Source: Yamadazyma tenuis
Lineage: Eukaryota; Ascomycota; Pichiomycetes; Serinales; Debaryomycetaceae
Direction: 5' to 3'
DNA length: 64,000 nucleotides
Assembly: GCF_029203305.1 (NCBI RefSeq)
Contig: NC_089463.1
Location: 124,001 to 188,000 of the forward strand
In this document: piece by piece, positions 36,254 to 45,662 of the stretch
Layout: each line of letters opens with the position of its first letter
How positions within the stretch are numbered: position 1 is the stretch's first letter
The notes under the pieces: model-generated
What the model saw: the letters and a program-made list of their open reading frames with translations, nothing else
Told to the model about the DNA's origin: nothing
Database searches by the model: none
Program-made: the position numbers and the translations under genes

Positions 36254-38683
36254 ATGCAAAGTCGCGCGCTTTACTTTTCCCAGAACCCATCACCCATGAA
36301 TCAGCCTCAAGATTTTAACACCACCCTGAACCAGGTAGATCAGACACAAAAGTATGCCCCCACCAATGACTTCCCCAATATACCGCCAGGTAATGCCCCA
36401 CCGTCTTTTGCCCCGTTCTCCACTGCTTCCACCACCGAGCAGCGCGCCCGCTTACGGGTTTCCAAAGCTTGCGACCGCTGTCGTTCCCAAAAAATCAAGT
36501 GTAGTGGCACCTTCCCATGCACAACATGCTTAAAACACAAACGAGAATGTATCTACAACCAACCTGGAATGGGATTGTCCAAAAATGGTGAAGGTTCCAT
36601 GCCTAACGGACCCCCCACGATTCTCAACGCCCAGATGGAAAAAGAGTTGCCGTATCTCACTAAAACCGATGACAAAACATATATCCGGCACTTGGAGAAT
36701 CGACTCCAGTACCTCGAGTCGCGGCTCAGCTACGACGGGTCTCAAATATACAGTAGCATGCGAGACGGTGAAACAGAAAAGGAGGAAACCAACCTTTTTT
36801 TGAATCCTCTGTCAAAATGGAGGTACTCCCATCGCAACCAGGTACTTCTCGTTGACAGCTTGTGCAAGACCATCTTCGAGACCCTTTCTCCCGAGAATAA
36901 GGCCAAAGTACAACTCCCTCGGCCACAGTACTTTGGGTGGAACCTCAGTGGCACCCACTACTTGGGGAACGATGAGTTGCCCGAACCGCCGTTTGTCAAG
37001 CTCCCCAACACCATGGAGTTCTACACGGACTATTTTTTCCGGGAAATCAACCAGCTCTATGCGTTGGTGCACGAGCCGGTATTTATTCAGCAACTCGCGA
37101 CCTACTTGGAGATGGCCGACAACCTGGAACGAACGTCACAGGCTCGGTTGTTCGAGGCCATGTGGTACTTGATGGTGGCCTTGAGCATCCGGTTCACTGA
37201 GTTTGAGAAAAAACGGGATTTGCTGCTCGAGGCCCTAGAAATGGAAGAAAAGATGTTCCGGTACGCTTACCGAGTGGTGAGCATCTTGAGTTTCCAGTGG
37301 GAGTCGTTTGAATTGATCCAGTGTTGGCTCTTAATCACCCTTTATCTCCGGATAACCCATCGTCAAACCTCGTGCTTCTACTCGTTGGGATATGCCGTCA
37401 CCATGGCCAAAGCCATGGGAATTTCTCGAGACCTGCTGAGACATCGGTTGTTAGGGACTCCGTACGAGGAGATCAAGGCCCACCGAGTGTTCTGGGTGCT
37501 CTTCACGTTTGAGAGGCTCATTGGCCTTCAGAATGGGCGGTACGGCCTTATCGGCCAGGACGAGGTGGAGATCCCGTTCCCCCTGTATGACTTCACGGCT
37601 GAAAAAACCAGAGATAATTGGATCACACTCCCGTCCTTGGCCTTGATCCACATCGCCAAGCTTGCCACGTTTGTGCACACGTCCCGACTGGAGAAGTTGG
37701 ATCTCGTCAAGTACCAGCAGATAAATAAAGAGTTGGTAGGCTTGAATGCGTGGTTGAACACCAATGGCTTTTCGATCAACGAGCTTTTCAATGCCCCTGA
37801 TGAGAAGATCAGCTCGCTCGTGAAATCCCAGGTCATGTTACACTACTATGACTTGGTGCTATGTATCCACGGTAAGATTTTATTCAACTTTGTGGGTAGC
37901 CGGATCGCAACCCCGGGTCTCAAGATCGAAATGGTGTTGGACTCGTGCAAAAACATCTTGAGCGTGTTGGCCAAGGTCCACAAAGCCAACCTCCTCTTTG
38001 TGCCATGGCACTTGACATTGATGTTGCTTTTCAACGTGGGGGTTATTCTCTTGGTGCTCATCAACGCTGGGTTGTATCTCCCCACCGCCAGGAGCTTATA
38101 CTTCCAGACAACCCAATTGTTGTTGGTGTTGAAGCGGGCCAACGTCAAGTCCAGTGACAATAAGGTGCTTATCAAGAGACGGTTCAAGATGTCGGAAGAG
38201 TGTCTTTGGGCTTTGAAGACCACCAGCAAGATGGTGACGTTGCGGTTCGAACAAGATCTCCAGAACTTTGCTGCGATTGGAACCGACCCAGGGTCGTCTG
38301 AAGTCAACCAGGCAACGTTCGACCAGTACGGGTTTGTCAAGGAGACGGAGGACGAGTTTAAAGAGGTTTCAAGAACGGGTAAACGTCGGAAAACCGAGGA
38401 GGTTGTACAACCAGTAGAAAACGTGCCCCACCACGCATATGCTGATTTCTTCCCAATGACAGGCACCAACTCCGACAAGAGTGAATTCAATGAGGAGCCT
38501 CTTCCGGGAGACCCTAGTTATGTGAAGGCGGATACTGCAAGTGCCGGGATCTACAATAATCTTTTGTGGTTTGACCGATGGTTTGACAGTAATCTTGATA
38601 ATGAGGTGTTTATGTCGGGGATGGATCAGTCTAATATGCCACCACCAAGTGCGAGTACTGCCACCAGTAGCTCAGACATTTAG
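36254..38683 (+). CDS. Zn2Cys6 transcription factor with fungal_trans domain
   Basis: 809 residues. The Zn2Cys6 cluster lies at about 73-100 with exact spacing C-x2-C-x6-C-x5-C-x2-C-x6-C (CDRCRSQKIKCSGTFPCTTCLKHKREC). A short linker leads to a coiled-coil dimerisation stretch (YIRHLENRLQYLESRL, about 144-159). The middle homology region (fungal_trans) covers about 250-560, starting FFREINQLYALVHEPVF. The tail holds a basic KRRK signal and an acidic, aromatic end (NNLLWFDRWFDSNLDNEVF) that may be the activation domain. The target pathway is unknown. ATG 36254 is the first; 36296 is an alternative 14 codons later. Confidence 0.88.
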   Translation: MQSRALYFSQNPSPMNQPQDFNTTLNQVDQTQKYAPTNDFPNIPPGNAPPSFAPFSTASTTEQRARLRVSKACDRCRSQKIKCSGTFPCTTCLKHKRECIYNQPGMGLSKNGEGSMPNGPPTILNAQMEKELPYLTKTDDKTYIRHLENRLQYLESRLSYDGSQIYSSMRDGETEKEETNLFLNPLSKWRYSHRNQVLLVDSLCKTIFETLSPENKAKVQLPRPQYFGWNLSGTHYLGNDELPEPPFVKLPNTMEFYTDYFFREINQLYALVHEPVFIQQLATYLEMADNLERTSQARLFEAMWYLMVALSIRFTEFEKKRDLLLEALEMEEKMFRYAYRVVSILSFQWESFELIQCWLLITLYLRITHRQTSCFYSLGYAVTMAKAMGISRDLLRHRLLGTPYEEIKAHRVFWVLFTFERLIGLQNGRYGLIGQDEVEIPFPLYDFTAEKTRDNWITLPSLALIHIAKLATFVHTSRLEKLDLVKYQQINKELVGLNAWLNTNGFSINELFNAPDEKISSLVKSQVMLHYYDLVLCIHGKILFNFVGSRIATPGLKIEMVLDSCKNILSVLAKVHKANLLFVPWHLTLMLLFNVGVILLVLINAGLYLPTARSLYFQTTQLLLVLKRANVKSSDNKVLIKRRFKMSEECLWALKTTSKMVTLRFEQDLQNFAAIGTDPGSSEVNQATFDQYGFVKETEDEFKEVSRTGKRRKTEEVVQPVENVPHHAYADFFPMTGTNSDKSEFNEEPLPGDPSYVKADTASAGIYNNLLWFDRWFDSNLDNEVFMSGMDQSNMPPPSASTATSSSDI

Positions 38684-39067
38684 TTGTATAAAGTATATAA
38701 AGTAGTTTACAACAACCCCCACCTACCCCAGACCCCATATTAATAGTTTATCCGAGACGTCTAGCGCAACCGTGCGAAAACCTCTCTAAAGCGAAAGGAG
38801 AACAAACCTCCGCGGTGTACCCCACTAGGCGCAACCGCCCCCCAATGTGCGTGCACAAACCATTAGGCCCGTTGAGGTATCGTGGGGGGGCCCTATAACC
38901 CCACAGCTATTGATTCCGAGAATCCCATATTAATCATCACCCGTATTAACAGGATACCACCAGGTGACTGGGCTTAGTAGCCCATAGACACACCATACAC
39001 TCCCCACTCTCACTCCGGTCTCACTGCCATTTTACACATATTCCAAAATATCTTCTTGACTATACAA
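38684..39067. other. Convergent gap between Zn2Cys6 gene and OPT gene
   Basis: 384 bases with no ORF of note. It is richer in C and G than other 3' gaps, with runs such as CCGCCCCCC and GTGGGGGGGCCC near 38840-38895. No tRNA, snoRNA box pair or repeat was recognised. Confidence 0.45.
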
Positions 39068-41347
39068 TTATTTCCATGTGTCAGGACCAAAGTACCCCTT
39101 CTCCGGAATAGCTTTATATGGCGTCAACAAACCGTCAGCCGTGTTATCAAACACAGTGTTTCCCCACCAGCTCAAGCTGCCTCCAGGGTATGAAATACAC
39201 AAAAAGATAATCACCCCCGATAAGGCGACTCCGATATCCAATGCACACGATAACACAAAGTTATATTTCAACCACCAATTACCCCATTTTCTTTTGATGT
39301 ACCAGTTGAAGAGAATACCCACTGCACATGCCGATGTATAGTTTAGTCCCGTGGCAGGAGGATAGTTACCCATGGCCCCAAACACAATGACCCAGTTCCA
39401 GTTCTTTAAAACCTGGTTATGGGGGAACTTCTTCTGCAACAACCAGGTGATGATCACCAAGACAGCACCAATCCAGAAAAGATGGAGAAAACCCGCATAT
39501 ATCTTGCCGGGTGATACCAACCGCTTGGGGCCCACCAATGACCACACCACACTGGCTGCAAAATTAGTGGTTCCCTGAGGACAAGTAAAATGGTCGGGCT
39601 GATCAGCCAGACAAATACCATCGACGTTGTTCAACATGGCGATCAAGATCCCCACCTGGACAAACGCCCCGATGATACATGAGCTCAACTGACACCAAAA
39701 CAAGGTCTTCTTGGGGATTTTCATATAGTAGCCCAACTTCATGTCCTGCGAAAAGTACATGGCTTGAGAAATTCCCGTGTAGGCATAGAATTTCCATGCC
39801 AATGACACGATCGGCTTGGATGGGTTCATGGCATAACCGGCAATGATCTGGCCCAACACCGTCATACAGTTGGTGTTGATGTTGGTCCTGGCGTAGACAA
39901 TTCCCACTGGCAAAATGAACACCATCACCATCAACAAGGCGATGGTAATTCCCCACACCGGCCATTTGGAATCGTACTTCTCCATGGTGATGATTGTTGC
40001 GGCGTAAACCAACACCGTCAACAAGCCGTACCACCACTTGGGCACGGCCGGGTACTTTTTCATTTCCCGCACGTGAACGTCTTCTCTCACACCGCCGGTC
40101 AACGATCTCACAATGTCTTTGCCATGGTACAACACCACGTAGCACACCGACAGTGACAACACCGCGTACGAGACCCCGTAGCCGATGGCATAGGTCGCCG
40201 CCAAAAACGGAGGGGAATATTCTTTGTACGACTCTTCATTCAAGGCCATGGTCGAGATATCAAGCACCCGCAGCCCGTTGTAGGCCTGACCCGTGTTATC
40301 AAACACATCAGATGATGAGATCGGTAAGTACGCAAAGAACATTACATTCTTGTAGTACAAAATCAATGGTAAAATGCCAAAGAAAATGAGCCAACCGATA
40401 ATGGTCATAATTTGCAGCCAAAATGGAATCAAGAGCGGCGATCCGTTCGCATAGGTGATTTGCAGCCAGTCGAAAGTGATGGGAGAAAATCCAAGTCCTT
40501 GGATTTGTCCAAAGATCTGGTTCACCACTACGTTATTGGGGACGATCCAGCATATCCACGTGAAGTAGGAGAGGGCTTGGAATATAAACCCGGGGAAAAA
40601 GTAGTACACAAACAGGCACAAAAACACAATGAGAAAAAACCGAAGTCTACTGACTCTCCAGCCGTCTGCGACTGGATTGGCGTTGGAGTGTAAAGAGTCA
40701 AAGAGGGCCACATTGGCCAAGGTGTTGGGCCAGTAGTTATGAGAATCTTTCACCAAAACATCATCCACAAGCCCAGCAACCCCCAACCCAAACAACTGAC
40801 ACGTCAAAACCATGAGGATCTGGTAGCCCGCGGGTGCGGGCACACCGTAAATATACTGGGCTTGGATCACGTCGGTGGCCCATGCGGCCGTAAAGGAGAT
40901 ATTGGCCATGATAGTCACAATCGTGTGCTCTTTCTTATTAAAGTGCCTGTCAGGGTTCAACACAAAGGTCCCGAACCGTCCCAAGTCCATCAGCCACACA
41001 GGGAGCACCCGGGCAAGAAACTGGCCCAACGGATACAGTACCAACTGTGCTAGCGTGGAGGTGACTGTGATTCCGGGATACCGTAAAGCGAAAAATTGGT
41101 TAATGGCAGCACCAACAACCGTGAATAATACCGCCACGAAGTAGCACCGAAACGAGTTGATGGGCAACGACTCATCATCACCGGGGCGTACTACCGACCG
41201 CACCTCCGGCAACGGGGCGTCATCAGCAGATTCATCAAGGATTTCGGTGGAGGAATACTTGATATCTTCCAGCTCGAGTGGAACCTTGTCGTATGGCTCT
41301 TCTGTAACGTAGACCTCTGATTTTGTGGGCGAAAGCAGTTTTTCCAT
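39068..41347 (-). CDS. Oligopeptide transporter, OPT family
   Basis: 759 residues with about 14-16 membrane helices after a 65-residue acidic cytosolic N-terminus. OPT signatures: NP....NKKEH at about 131-141, IYGVPAPAGYQI, the SYFTWICWIVPNNVVVNQ loop and TYANGSPLLIPFW. It also has NTNCMTVLGQIIAGY and PATGLNYTSACAVG. Yeast OPT proteins import tetra- and pentapeptides, including glutathione, with protons. It is last in a same-strand row after the oxidase (201 bases) and the Zn2Cys6 gene. Its promoter has several GATA-type sites, as expected for nitrogen-regulated peptide uptake. The exact substrate is unknown. Confidence 0.93.
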   Translation of the reverse strand: MEKLLSPTKSEVYVTEEPYDKVPLELEDIKYSSTEILDESADDAPLPEVRSVVRPGDDESLPINSFRCYFVAVLFTVVGAAINQFFALRYPGITVTSTLAQLVLYPLGQFLARVLPVWLMDLGRFGTFVLNPDRHFNKKEHTIVTIMANISFTAAWATDVIQAQYIYGVPAPAGYQILMVLTCQLFGLGVAGLVDDVLVKDSHNYWPNTLANVALFDSLHSNANPVADGWRVSRLRFFLIVFLCLFVYYFFPGFIFQALSYFTWICWIVPNNVVVNQIFGQIQGLGFSPITFDWLQITYANGSPLLIPFWLQIMTIIGWLIFFGILPLILYYKNVMFFAYLPISSSDVFDNTGQAYNGLRVLDISTMALNEESYKEYSPPFLAATYAIGYGVSYAVLSLSVCYVVLYHGKDIVRSLTGGVREDVHVREMKKYPAVPKWWYGLLTVLVYAATIITMEKYDSKWPVWGITIALLMVMVFILPVGIVYARTNINTNCMTVLGQIIAGYAMNPSKPIVSLAWKFYAYTGISQAMYFSQDMKLGYYMKIPKKTLFWCQLSSCIIGAFVQVGILIAMLNNVDGICLADQPDHFTCPQGTTNFAASVVWSLVGPKRLVSPGKIYAGFLHLFWIGAVLVIITWLLQKKFPHNQVLKNWNWVIVFGAMGNYPPATGLNYTSACAVGILFNWYIKRKWGNWWLKYNFVLSCALDIGVALSGVIIFLCISYPGGSLSWWGNTVFDNTADGLLTPYKAIPEKGYFGPDTWK

Positions 41348-41548
41348 TTGTGATGAGATACATATATGCAGCCTCCCTCTTTATATACCTGGACCTCCAC
41401 ACCTGAGTTATCAGTGCTATCACTGGCGTGATATCCAATCACCGCGGAAATGGGTTGCACCTTCCCAGGATGAGCGCAGAGGCGGTGCTGCATAACCAGT
41501 TATCGCGATTAGCGGACTGGGGATGGATAGATATTTATTATTGGAAGC
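41348..41548 (-). promoter_or_regulatory. OPT promoter with GATA-factor sites
   Basis: On the minus strand GATAA/GATAG cores occur opposite TTATCA 41408-41413, CTATCA 41417-41422 and TTATCG 41500-41505. The first two are only 9 bases apart, as in nitrogen-catabolite-repressed promoters bound by Gln3/Gat1-type factors. TATA-like sequence (TATATA) lies at about 41381. Confidence 0.5.
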
Positions 41549-42853
41549 CTATAGCGCTATAGATATGGCAGACACCCAGTCAGTAATGTCTTTGAGATCA
41601 TTTACATGGCCGTCTCCCCCAAACCGGTCCTGGATCCGGTCCTTAGCTGTCTCTGGTCTCCACCTCCATTTGGTGCGTTTTTCGCAGTCGAGTCCACCCG
41701 GTCCGTACATCACAAGTCTCGCAACATACTTACCAATACTGGGCATATGCTTGAAGCCATGGCCCGAGTCCCCGGTAGCCAACACGAGCGTCTCGCCGTA
41801 TTGCGGATGTTCACACACCAAGAAGTTGCGGTCGGGGGTGTCTGTACACCAGCAGATTTTGGCTTGCACGAGCGGACGATCAGCCAACTGTGGTAATGTC
41901 TCCTGTAAAAGGAGACGGATGTCCCGCTCGGCAACATGGGGGATCTGGTTCTTGTACACGGGCACCGACGAATCAGCCGCAGTGGAGTCGCCCACATAGT
42001 GCGTGTAGCCTGGGAATTCGTTGCAGATTTTCAACTCATTTTTGGTGTAATCAGGCTCAAAGAAAAACCCTTTTTCCAAGTTACACACCACGGGCATGCC
42101 CTTGAAGGATGCTGCCTCGTCGGGTGTCAAGCGGATATGGCCGACCGTCCAACACTTGGCCAAAAGTTGGTCTTCAAAGTCCATGATTTTCACAGACGAC
42201 GCACCGGCGGCCACAATGGTGGTGGCTGCAAAAACCTTTCTACCATCACTGGTGACACATCCCAACACGGCGGTGTTATCGGCATTGTAGAGTAAGCGAG
42301 CGACTTCACTCTCTACGTACTGGCCACCAAGCCGGGCAAACTCCTTGCCGGCGGACACCAAGGCACTTTTGGCGTCTGCCCACCCACACTCTGTTTTCTG
42401 GTAATGTCCCTTCCAGTTGGCCAACAGTCCCGTCAATTGCGGGACTACCGCACGAAACTCGTTGGGAGAGTTCAACAACACTGTCTCGTGTTTTCGGTTC
42501 TGCGATTTGGTGAAGTTTCTAACACTTTCGAGTTCCTCATACTCGGCACTGGGTTCGCCCTGACTGGTGGCATAAACTATACCTGTTTCGTAGAAATGGG
42601 GGTAGAAAACCGGGTCGTTCTGCCACCCTTCCAATGCCTCGACTGCTAAGGAGGCGGTGAAGGCCGCATCCTCGGGGTATGCCAGCTGAATAATCTTGTT
42701 GATGTCGTATCCAGCACTGAGGGTTGATGGTAGCGGTTTTGGGTCGATGATGGTAACAGACTTGAAGCCGTTTCTGAGAAGCCACAACCCGCTGGAGAGC
42801 CCAAACGTTCCGGCTCCGATGATCAATACGTCCTTATCTTTGGGAGAACTCAT
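41549..42853 (-). CDS. Fructosyl amino acid oxidase (amadoriase), FAD-dependent
   Basis: 434 residues. The N-terminal Rossmann FAD site is GAGTFGLS (13-20). The motif CWCTDTPD places the covalent-flavin cysteine at Cys336, as in fungal fructosyl amine oxidases and sarcosine/pipecolate oxidases. A C-terminal FAD-contact motif GDSGHGFKH lies at 361-369. The family oxidises Amadori products (glycated amino acids) to free amino acid, glucosone and hydrogen peroxide. Length fits fungal amadoriase (about 437). It ends SIAL, not a clear PTS1, although many relatives are peroxisomal. It lies between a Zn2Cys6 gene and a peptide transporter on the same strand. A pipecolate or saccharopine oxidase is the main alternative. 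Confidence 0.83.
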   Translation of the reverse strand: MSSPKDKDVLIIGAGTFGLSSGLWLLRNGFKSVTIIDPKPLPSTLSAGYDINKIIQLAYPEDAAFTASLAVEALEGWQNDPVFYPHFYETGIVYATSQGEPSAEYEELESVRNFTKSQNRKHETVLLNSPNEFRAVVPQLTGLLANWKGHYQKTECGWADAKSALVSAGKEFARLGGQYVESEVARLLYNADNTAVLGCVTSDGRKVFAATTIVAAGASSVKIMDFEDQLLAKCWTVGHIRLTPDEAASFKGMPVVCNLEKGFFFEPDYTKNELKICNEFPGYTHYVGDSTAADSSVPVYKNQIPHVAERDIRLLLQETLPQLADRPLVQAKICWCTDTPDRNFLVCEHPQYGETLVLATGDSGHGFKHMPSIGKYVARLVMYGPGGLDCEKRTKWRWRPETAKDRIQDRFGGDGHVNDLKDITDWVSAISIAL

Positions 42854-43258
42854 GTGTGTGTGGAAAGTGGGAAAAGTGTTGCCGGCATTTGGTTATCTTT
42901 TAAATGGAGCTTTTCGAGTCTACCTTCCAAAATTCGCAGCGCGGAATTGTTCCGCAGGATCGCACCACTTTGAGGAGCCAATAGGCGGAGAATGGCGGTG
43001 GGTAGGCTCCTGGTGTAAATGGCAACTGATAGCTGCAAGAGGAGCTATCAGAGGCGACCACCCCACAATGTAGTTGTTTCAGGCGAGCGGGAAATACTTA
43101 TCTGTCCATTAAATTCCAATAAAATGTCAAGTAAGGGACGGAGAAAGAAAACTCAATAGTCTAGTAAAATCCTACAAGAGACCCCAAAAATCATAGCAGT
43201 TCAACTAAATACCGGAGAACCTTATGCCTGCTAAATACCTGTAGATTAGTTGTATCCG
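42854..43258 (-). promoter_or_regulatory. Oxidase promoter with a CGG palindrome and an inverted GATA repeat
   Basis: GCGGAATTGTTCCGC at 42941-42955 is a perfect inverted repeat, CGGAA-N3-TTCCG, the form bound by Zn2Cys6 dimers. It is 88 bases before the oxidase ATG. At 43026-43051 the arms CTGATAGCT and AGCTATCAG form a perfect 9-bp inverted repeat with an 8-base spacer. Each arm contains the GATA-factor core TGATAG. No ORF in the gap. Confidence 0.6.
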
Positions 43259-45001
43259 TTATACCAACAGAATATTGCACACCGGATCCACAACAAATTC
43301 CCAATACGTCTTCTTTTCCTTCCCTTTCGCCCTATCATACAAACTTCGCTTTTTCCAGAGAGTTTCCACCGCAGACTTGGCCTTTCCCACGTTTCCCAAT
43401 CCCTTTTGATCTATCATGTCAAACATATTAAGAATATCCAACTTTTGCACCTCGCTCATCGGGTCTGCAAAGTCCAACTGCGTCGAAATCATGTACAAGG
43501 GCCAGGTCAACGAACTCCAGAAGAAGTTGTTGCTGATGATGATGAACTTGGTATAGTTGAAGATCTTGGTGACGAGGCTGACAATAGACGGCTGGCTGGG
43601 TGACTGGTAGTAGAGACACGAGGTAGCATATAACAACCCACACAACCGTTTGATCTCACACGTAAGTAGAAAACAGAACTCTTCCATATTCGCAGCCTCA
43701 TCGCTAATTTGGTCATAATAGTAAAATAAACACCCGTAGTTGTCATCACAGCTAGCCGGCAGCTGGTCTAAAAGCGAGTTGTCGATCATGTAGAGAAAGT
43801 TGTCGGGATTGAAGTGTTTCATTTTGATGTTTTCAAGCTCATCCATTATGGCAGCCCGTTTTTCTCTGAAAGTTTGCTGTGGAAGAGCCAGAATTGACAA
43901 GTCGGTGATATCACTGACGATCCTGATTAACCGCTTGTCGCAGCCCATCCATGGAATCAATACCACCTCTCCTTCCGCCTGCCCGAGGTGCTTTGTCCAT
44001 TCTTCGTTGAAGACGTTGGACTTATGGCAGGCGGTGCGGCCCATCGACTCCTGATACGAGAAAAACTCGACCGTGTAGGTGAAAAGCTTGCGTTCTACCG
44101 GGTCGGTGACCGCTCGCACTTCACTCTGGCGAAGCAACTGCTGGCAGCTTCGGAGTTGGTTGCTCCAGTTGTCATTACACTCATCTGCCAAGTAATATAA
44201 CGTGATGATGAGAAACGACACCCACAAATCCACTCTAATTTCTGCCAGCTCGCCCTGAAAGCTCTTGGCCATGTGCTGTAACCCGAGGTTCCGCAACCGT
44301 ATGCCCTGCATCCTCCAGTAATGACTTTGTGTTTTGTCCACAAACGCAGATTTCGAGAGATAGATCGAACTAAGGCCCAACATCAACGACAAAACGTGCG
44401 GGTACTTCTGACTATACTGGAGCAATGAGCCGACATCCAAACCCTCGTGCACCACCATTTTGGTGTTATCACCGCCTAGAAACAGACTGGCACCGTGGTG
44501 GAATTTCAAGTTTCCCATGTTCACTGGGTTGAGCATAGGTGACACCAGCTCTATATAAAACACAAGCGTATACACAAGGTCGCTGTTGGAGGTTATAAGA
44601 CCGTGATCATCAAATCCCCTTATGAGGGCATGTGGGACACTAGATGGAGCCATCAGTAGCTGAAGAGGTTGTGGTGGTGGTGATTCAAAGTCATCGTAGG
44701 TGTAGTTTAACAACATGAGTTTTTCCTGCAGTCGGACCGCCACAAACCGGTGGAAGTTGTGGTCCTTAGGTACTACCGTGCTGGAAGTCCGATCATGATT
44801 TTTGCGCTTGGACCAGACACCTTGTCTGCCAAAAGCCTTGTTTTTGGACTCCAAGTCTTCTTTGAACTGGAGTTTTAAGCCGTAACGGCAGCGGAGGTTT
44901 TTGTGGGTGCAGTTGAGACACACGGGTTTGGATTCGTCGCACTTCAAGTGTCTTGTTTTGCAAGTAGAGCACCCGGAACGAGATCTCTTGGGTTCACTCA
45001 T
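43259..45001 (-). CDS. Zn2Cys6 transcription factor, UGA3/LYS14-like
   Basis: 580 residues from ATG 45001 (MSEPKRSRSGCSTC); 37 in-frame upstream codons lack an ATG. The Zn2Cys6 cluster starts at about residue 11, right at the N-terminus, with spacing 2-6-6-2-6 (CSTCKTRHLKCDESKPVCLNCTHKNLRC). The rest matches the fungal_trans_2 type (long helical domain, HVLSLMLGLSSIYLSKSAF, MQGIRLRNLGLQ). That class includes Uga3, Lys14 and ArgRII, which control nitrogen and amino-acid genes. Since it lies just upstream of the oxidase and peptide transporter on the same strand, it may regulate them. That is inference. Confidence 0.85.
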   Translation of the reverse strand: MSEPKRSRSGCSTCKTRHLKCDESKPVCLNCTHKNLRCRYGLKLQFKEDLESKNKAFGRQGVWSKRKNHDRTSSTVVPKDHNFHRFVAVRLQEKLMLLNYTYDDFESPPPQPLQLLMAPSSVPHALIRGFDDHGLITSNSDLVYTLVFYIELVSPMLNPVNMGNLKFHHGASLFLGGDNTKMVVHEGLDVGSLLQYSQKYPHVLSLMLGLSSIYLSKSAFVDKTQSHYWRMQGIRLRNLGLQHMAKSFQGELAEIRVDLWVSFLIITLYYLADECNDNWSNQLRSCQQLLRQSEVRAVTDPVERKLFTYTVEFFSYQESMGRTACHKSNVFNEEWTKHLGQAEGEVVLIPWMGCDKRLIRIVSDITDLSILALPQQTFREKRAAIMDELENIKMKHFNPDNFLYMIDNSLLDQLPASCDDNYGCLFYYYDQISDEAANMEEFCFLLTCEIKRLCGLLYATSCLYYQSPSQPSIVSLVTKIFNYTKFIIISNNFFWSSLTWPLYMISTQLDFADPMSEVQKLDILNMFDMIDQKGLGNVGKAKSAVETLWKKRSLYDRAKGKEKKTYWEFVVDPVCNILLV

Positions 45002-45662
45002 TGTAGGCAAAGGTATAGTTCTGCGATTAGATTTTAAGATTTGGTGCGATTTGCAGAAATTTGGGGATAAGCTCTGGAAGCGCGACAGTTGGGAGGTAGC
45101 CGATGAGGCCACAGCAGTTGGTAGGAATTATAAATGGTAGGCGTGTCAGTAAAATAATGATTGAGAGGGAGACCAGGAAGGTGGGAAGTATTGGCGGTAA
45201 CCTTATGGTCCCCCGCTACCCCAAAGTCTTGACTGGCTCCCGACCTCTCTAAATATATTCCCGCAAACCATCCGATGGCCCATTCGCTCATATTAGGAAA
45301 CATATACCCGCAAAACTCTACCCCCAAAACCCTCCCCCCCAAAAAAACACCTTCCGTACATGGACAGCCGGAAAAACGTTTTGGGGTCACGGGGTGTCAC
45401 TACCAACGAGAAGAACAGGCGTGCGCACGACAACCTCTCCAATTGTTCCACTGTAGGTGCTGGGTTATCCCGATAGTAGAGGTAAACAAAAAGCGCTCAC
45501 TAACCGTTCTTCCCCAAACCCACAGAAAAAGAAAAAATCCCTATAAAACATACCTTCTCCCAAAAATTTCTCTGTTCGTTTTCACATCACTTTTTTATAA
45601 CCTCCCAACTTACTACTTTTATTAATATATCCCCCACCCCATCCTTATTTCATTCCCACCAC
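45002..45662. other. Divergent promoter of the UGA3-like gene and MIG1
   Basis: 661 bases. C-rich runs (CCTCCCCCCCAAAAAAA near 45330) and a CCCCGC at 45211-45216 that could be a Mig1-type GCGGGG site, though its flanks are not AT-rich. The MIG1 leader is pyrimidine-rich with long T and C tracts (45540-45660). No coding frame seen. Confidence 0.45.
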
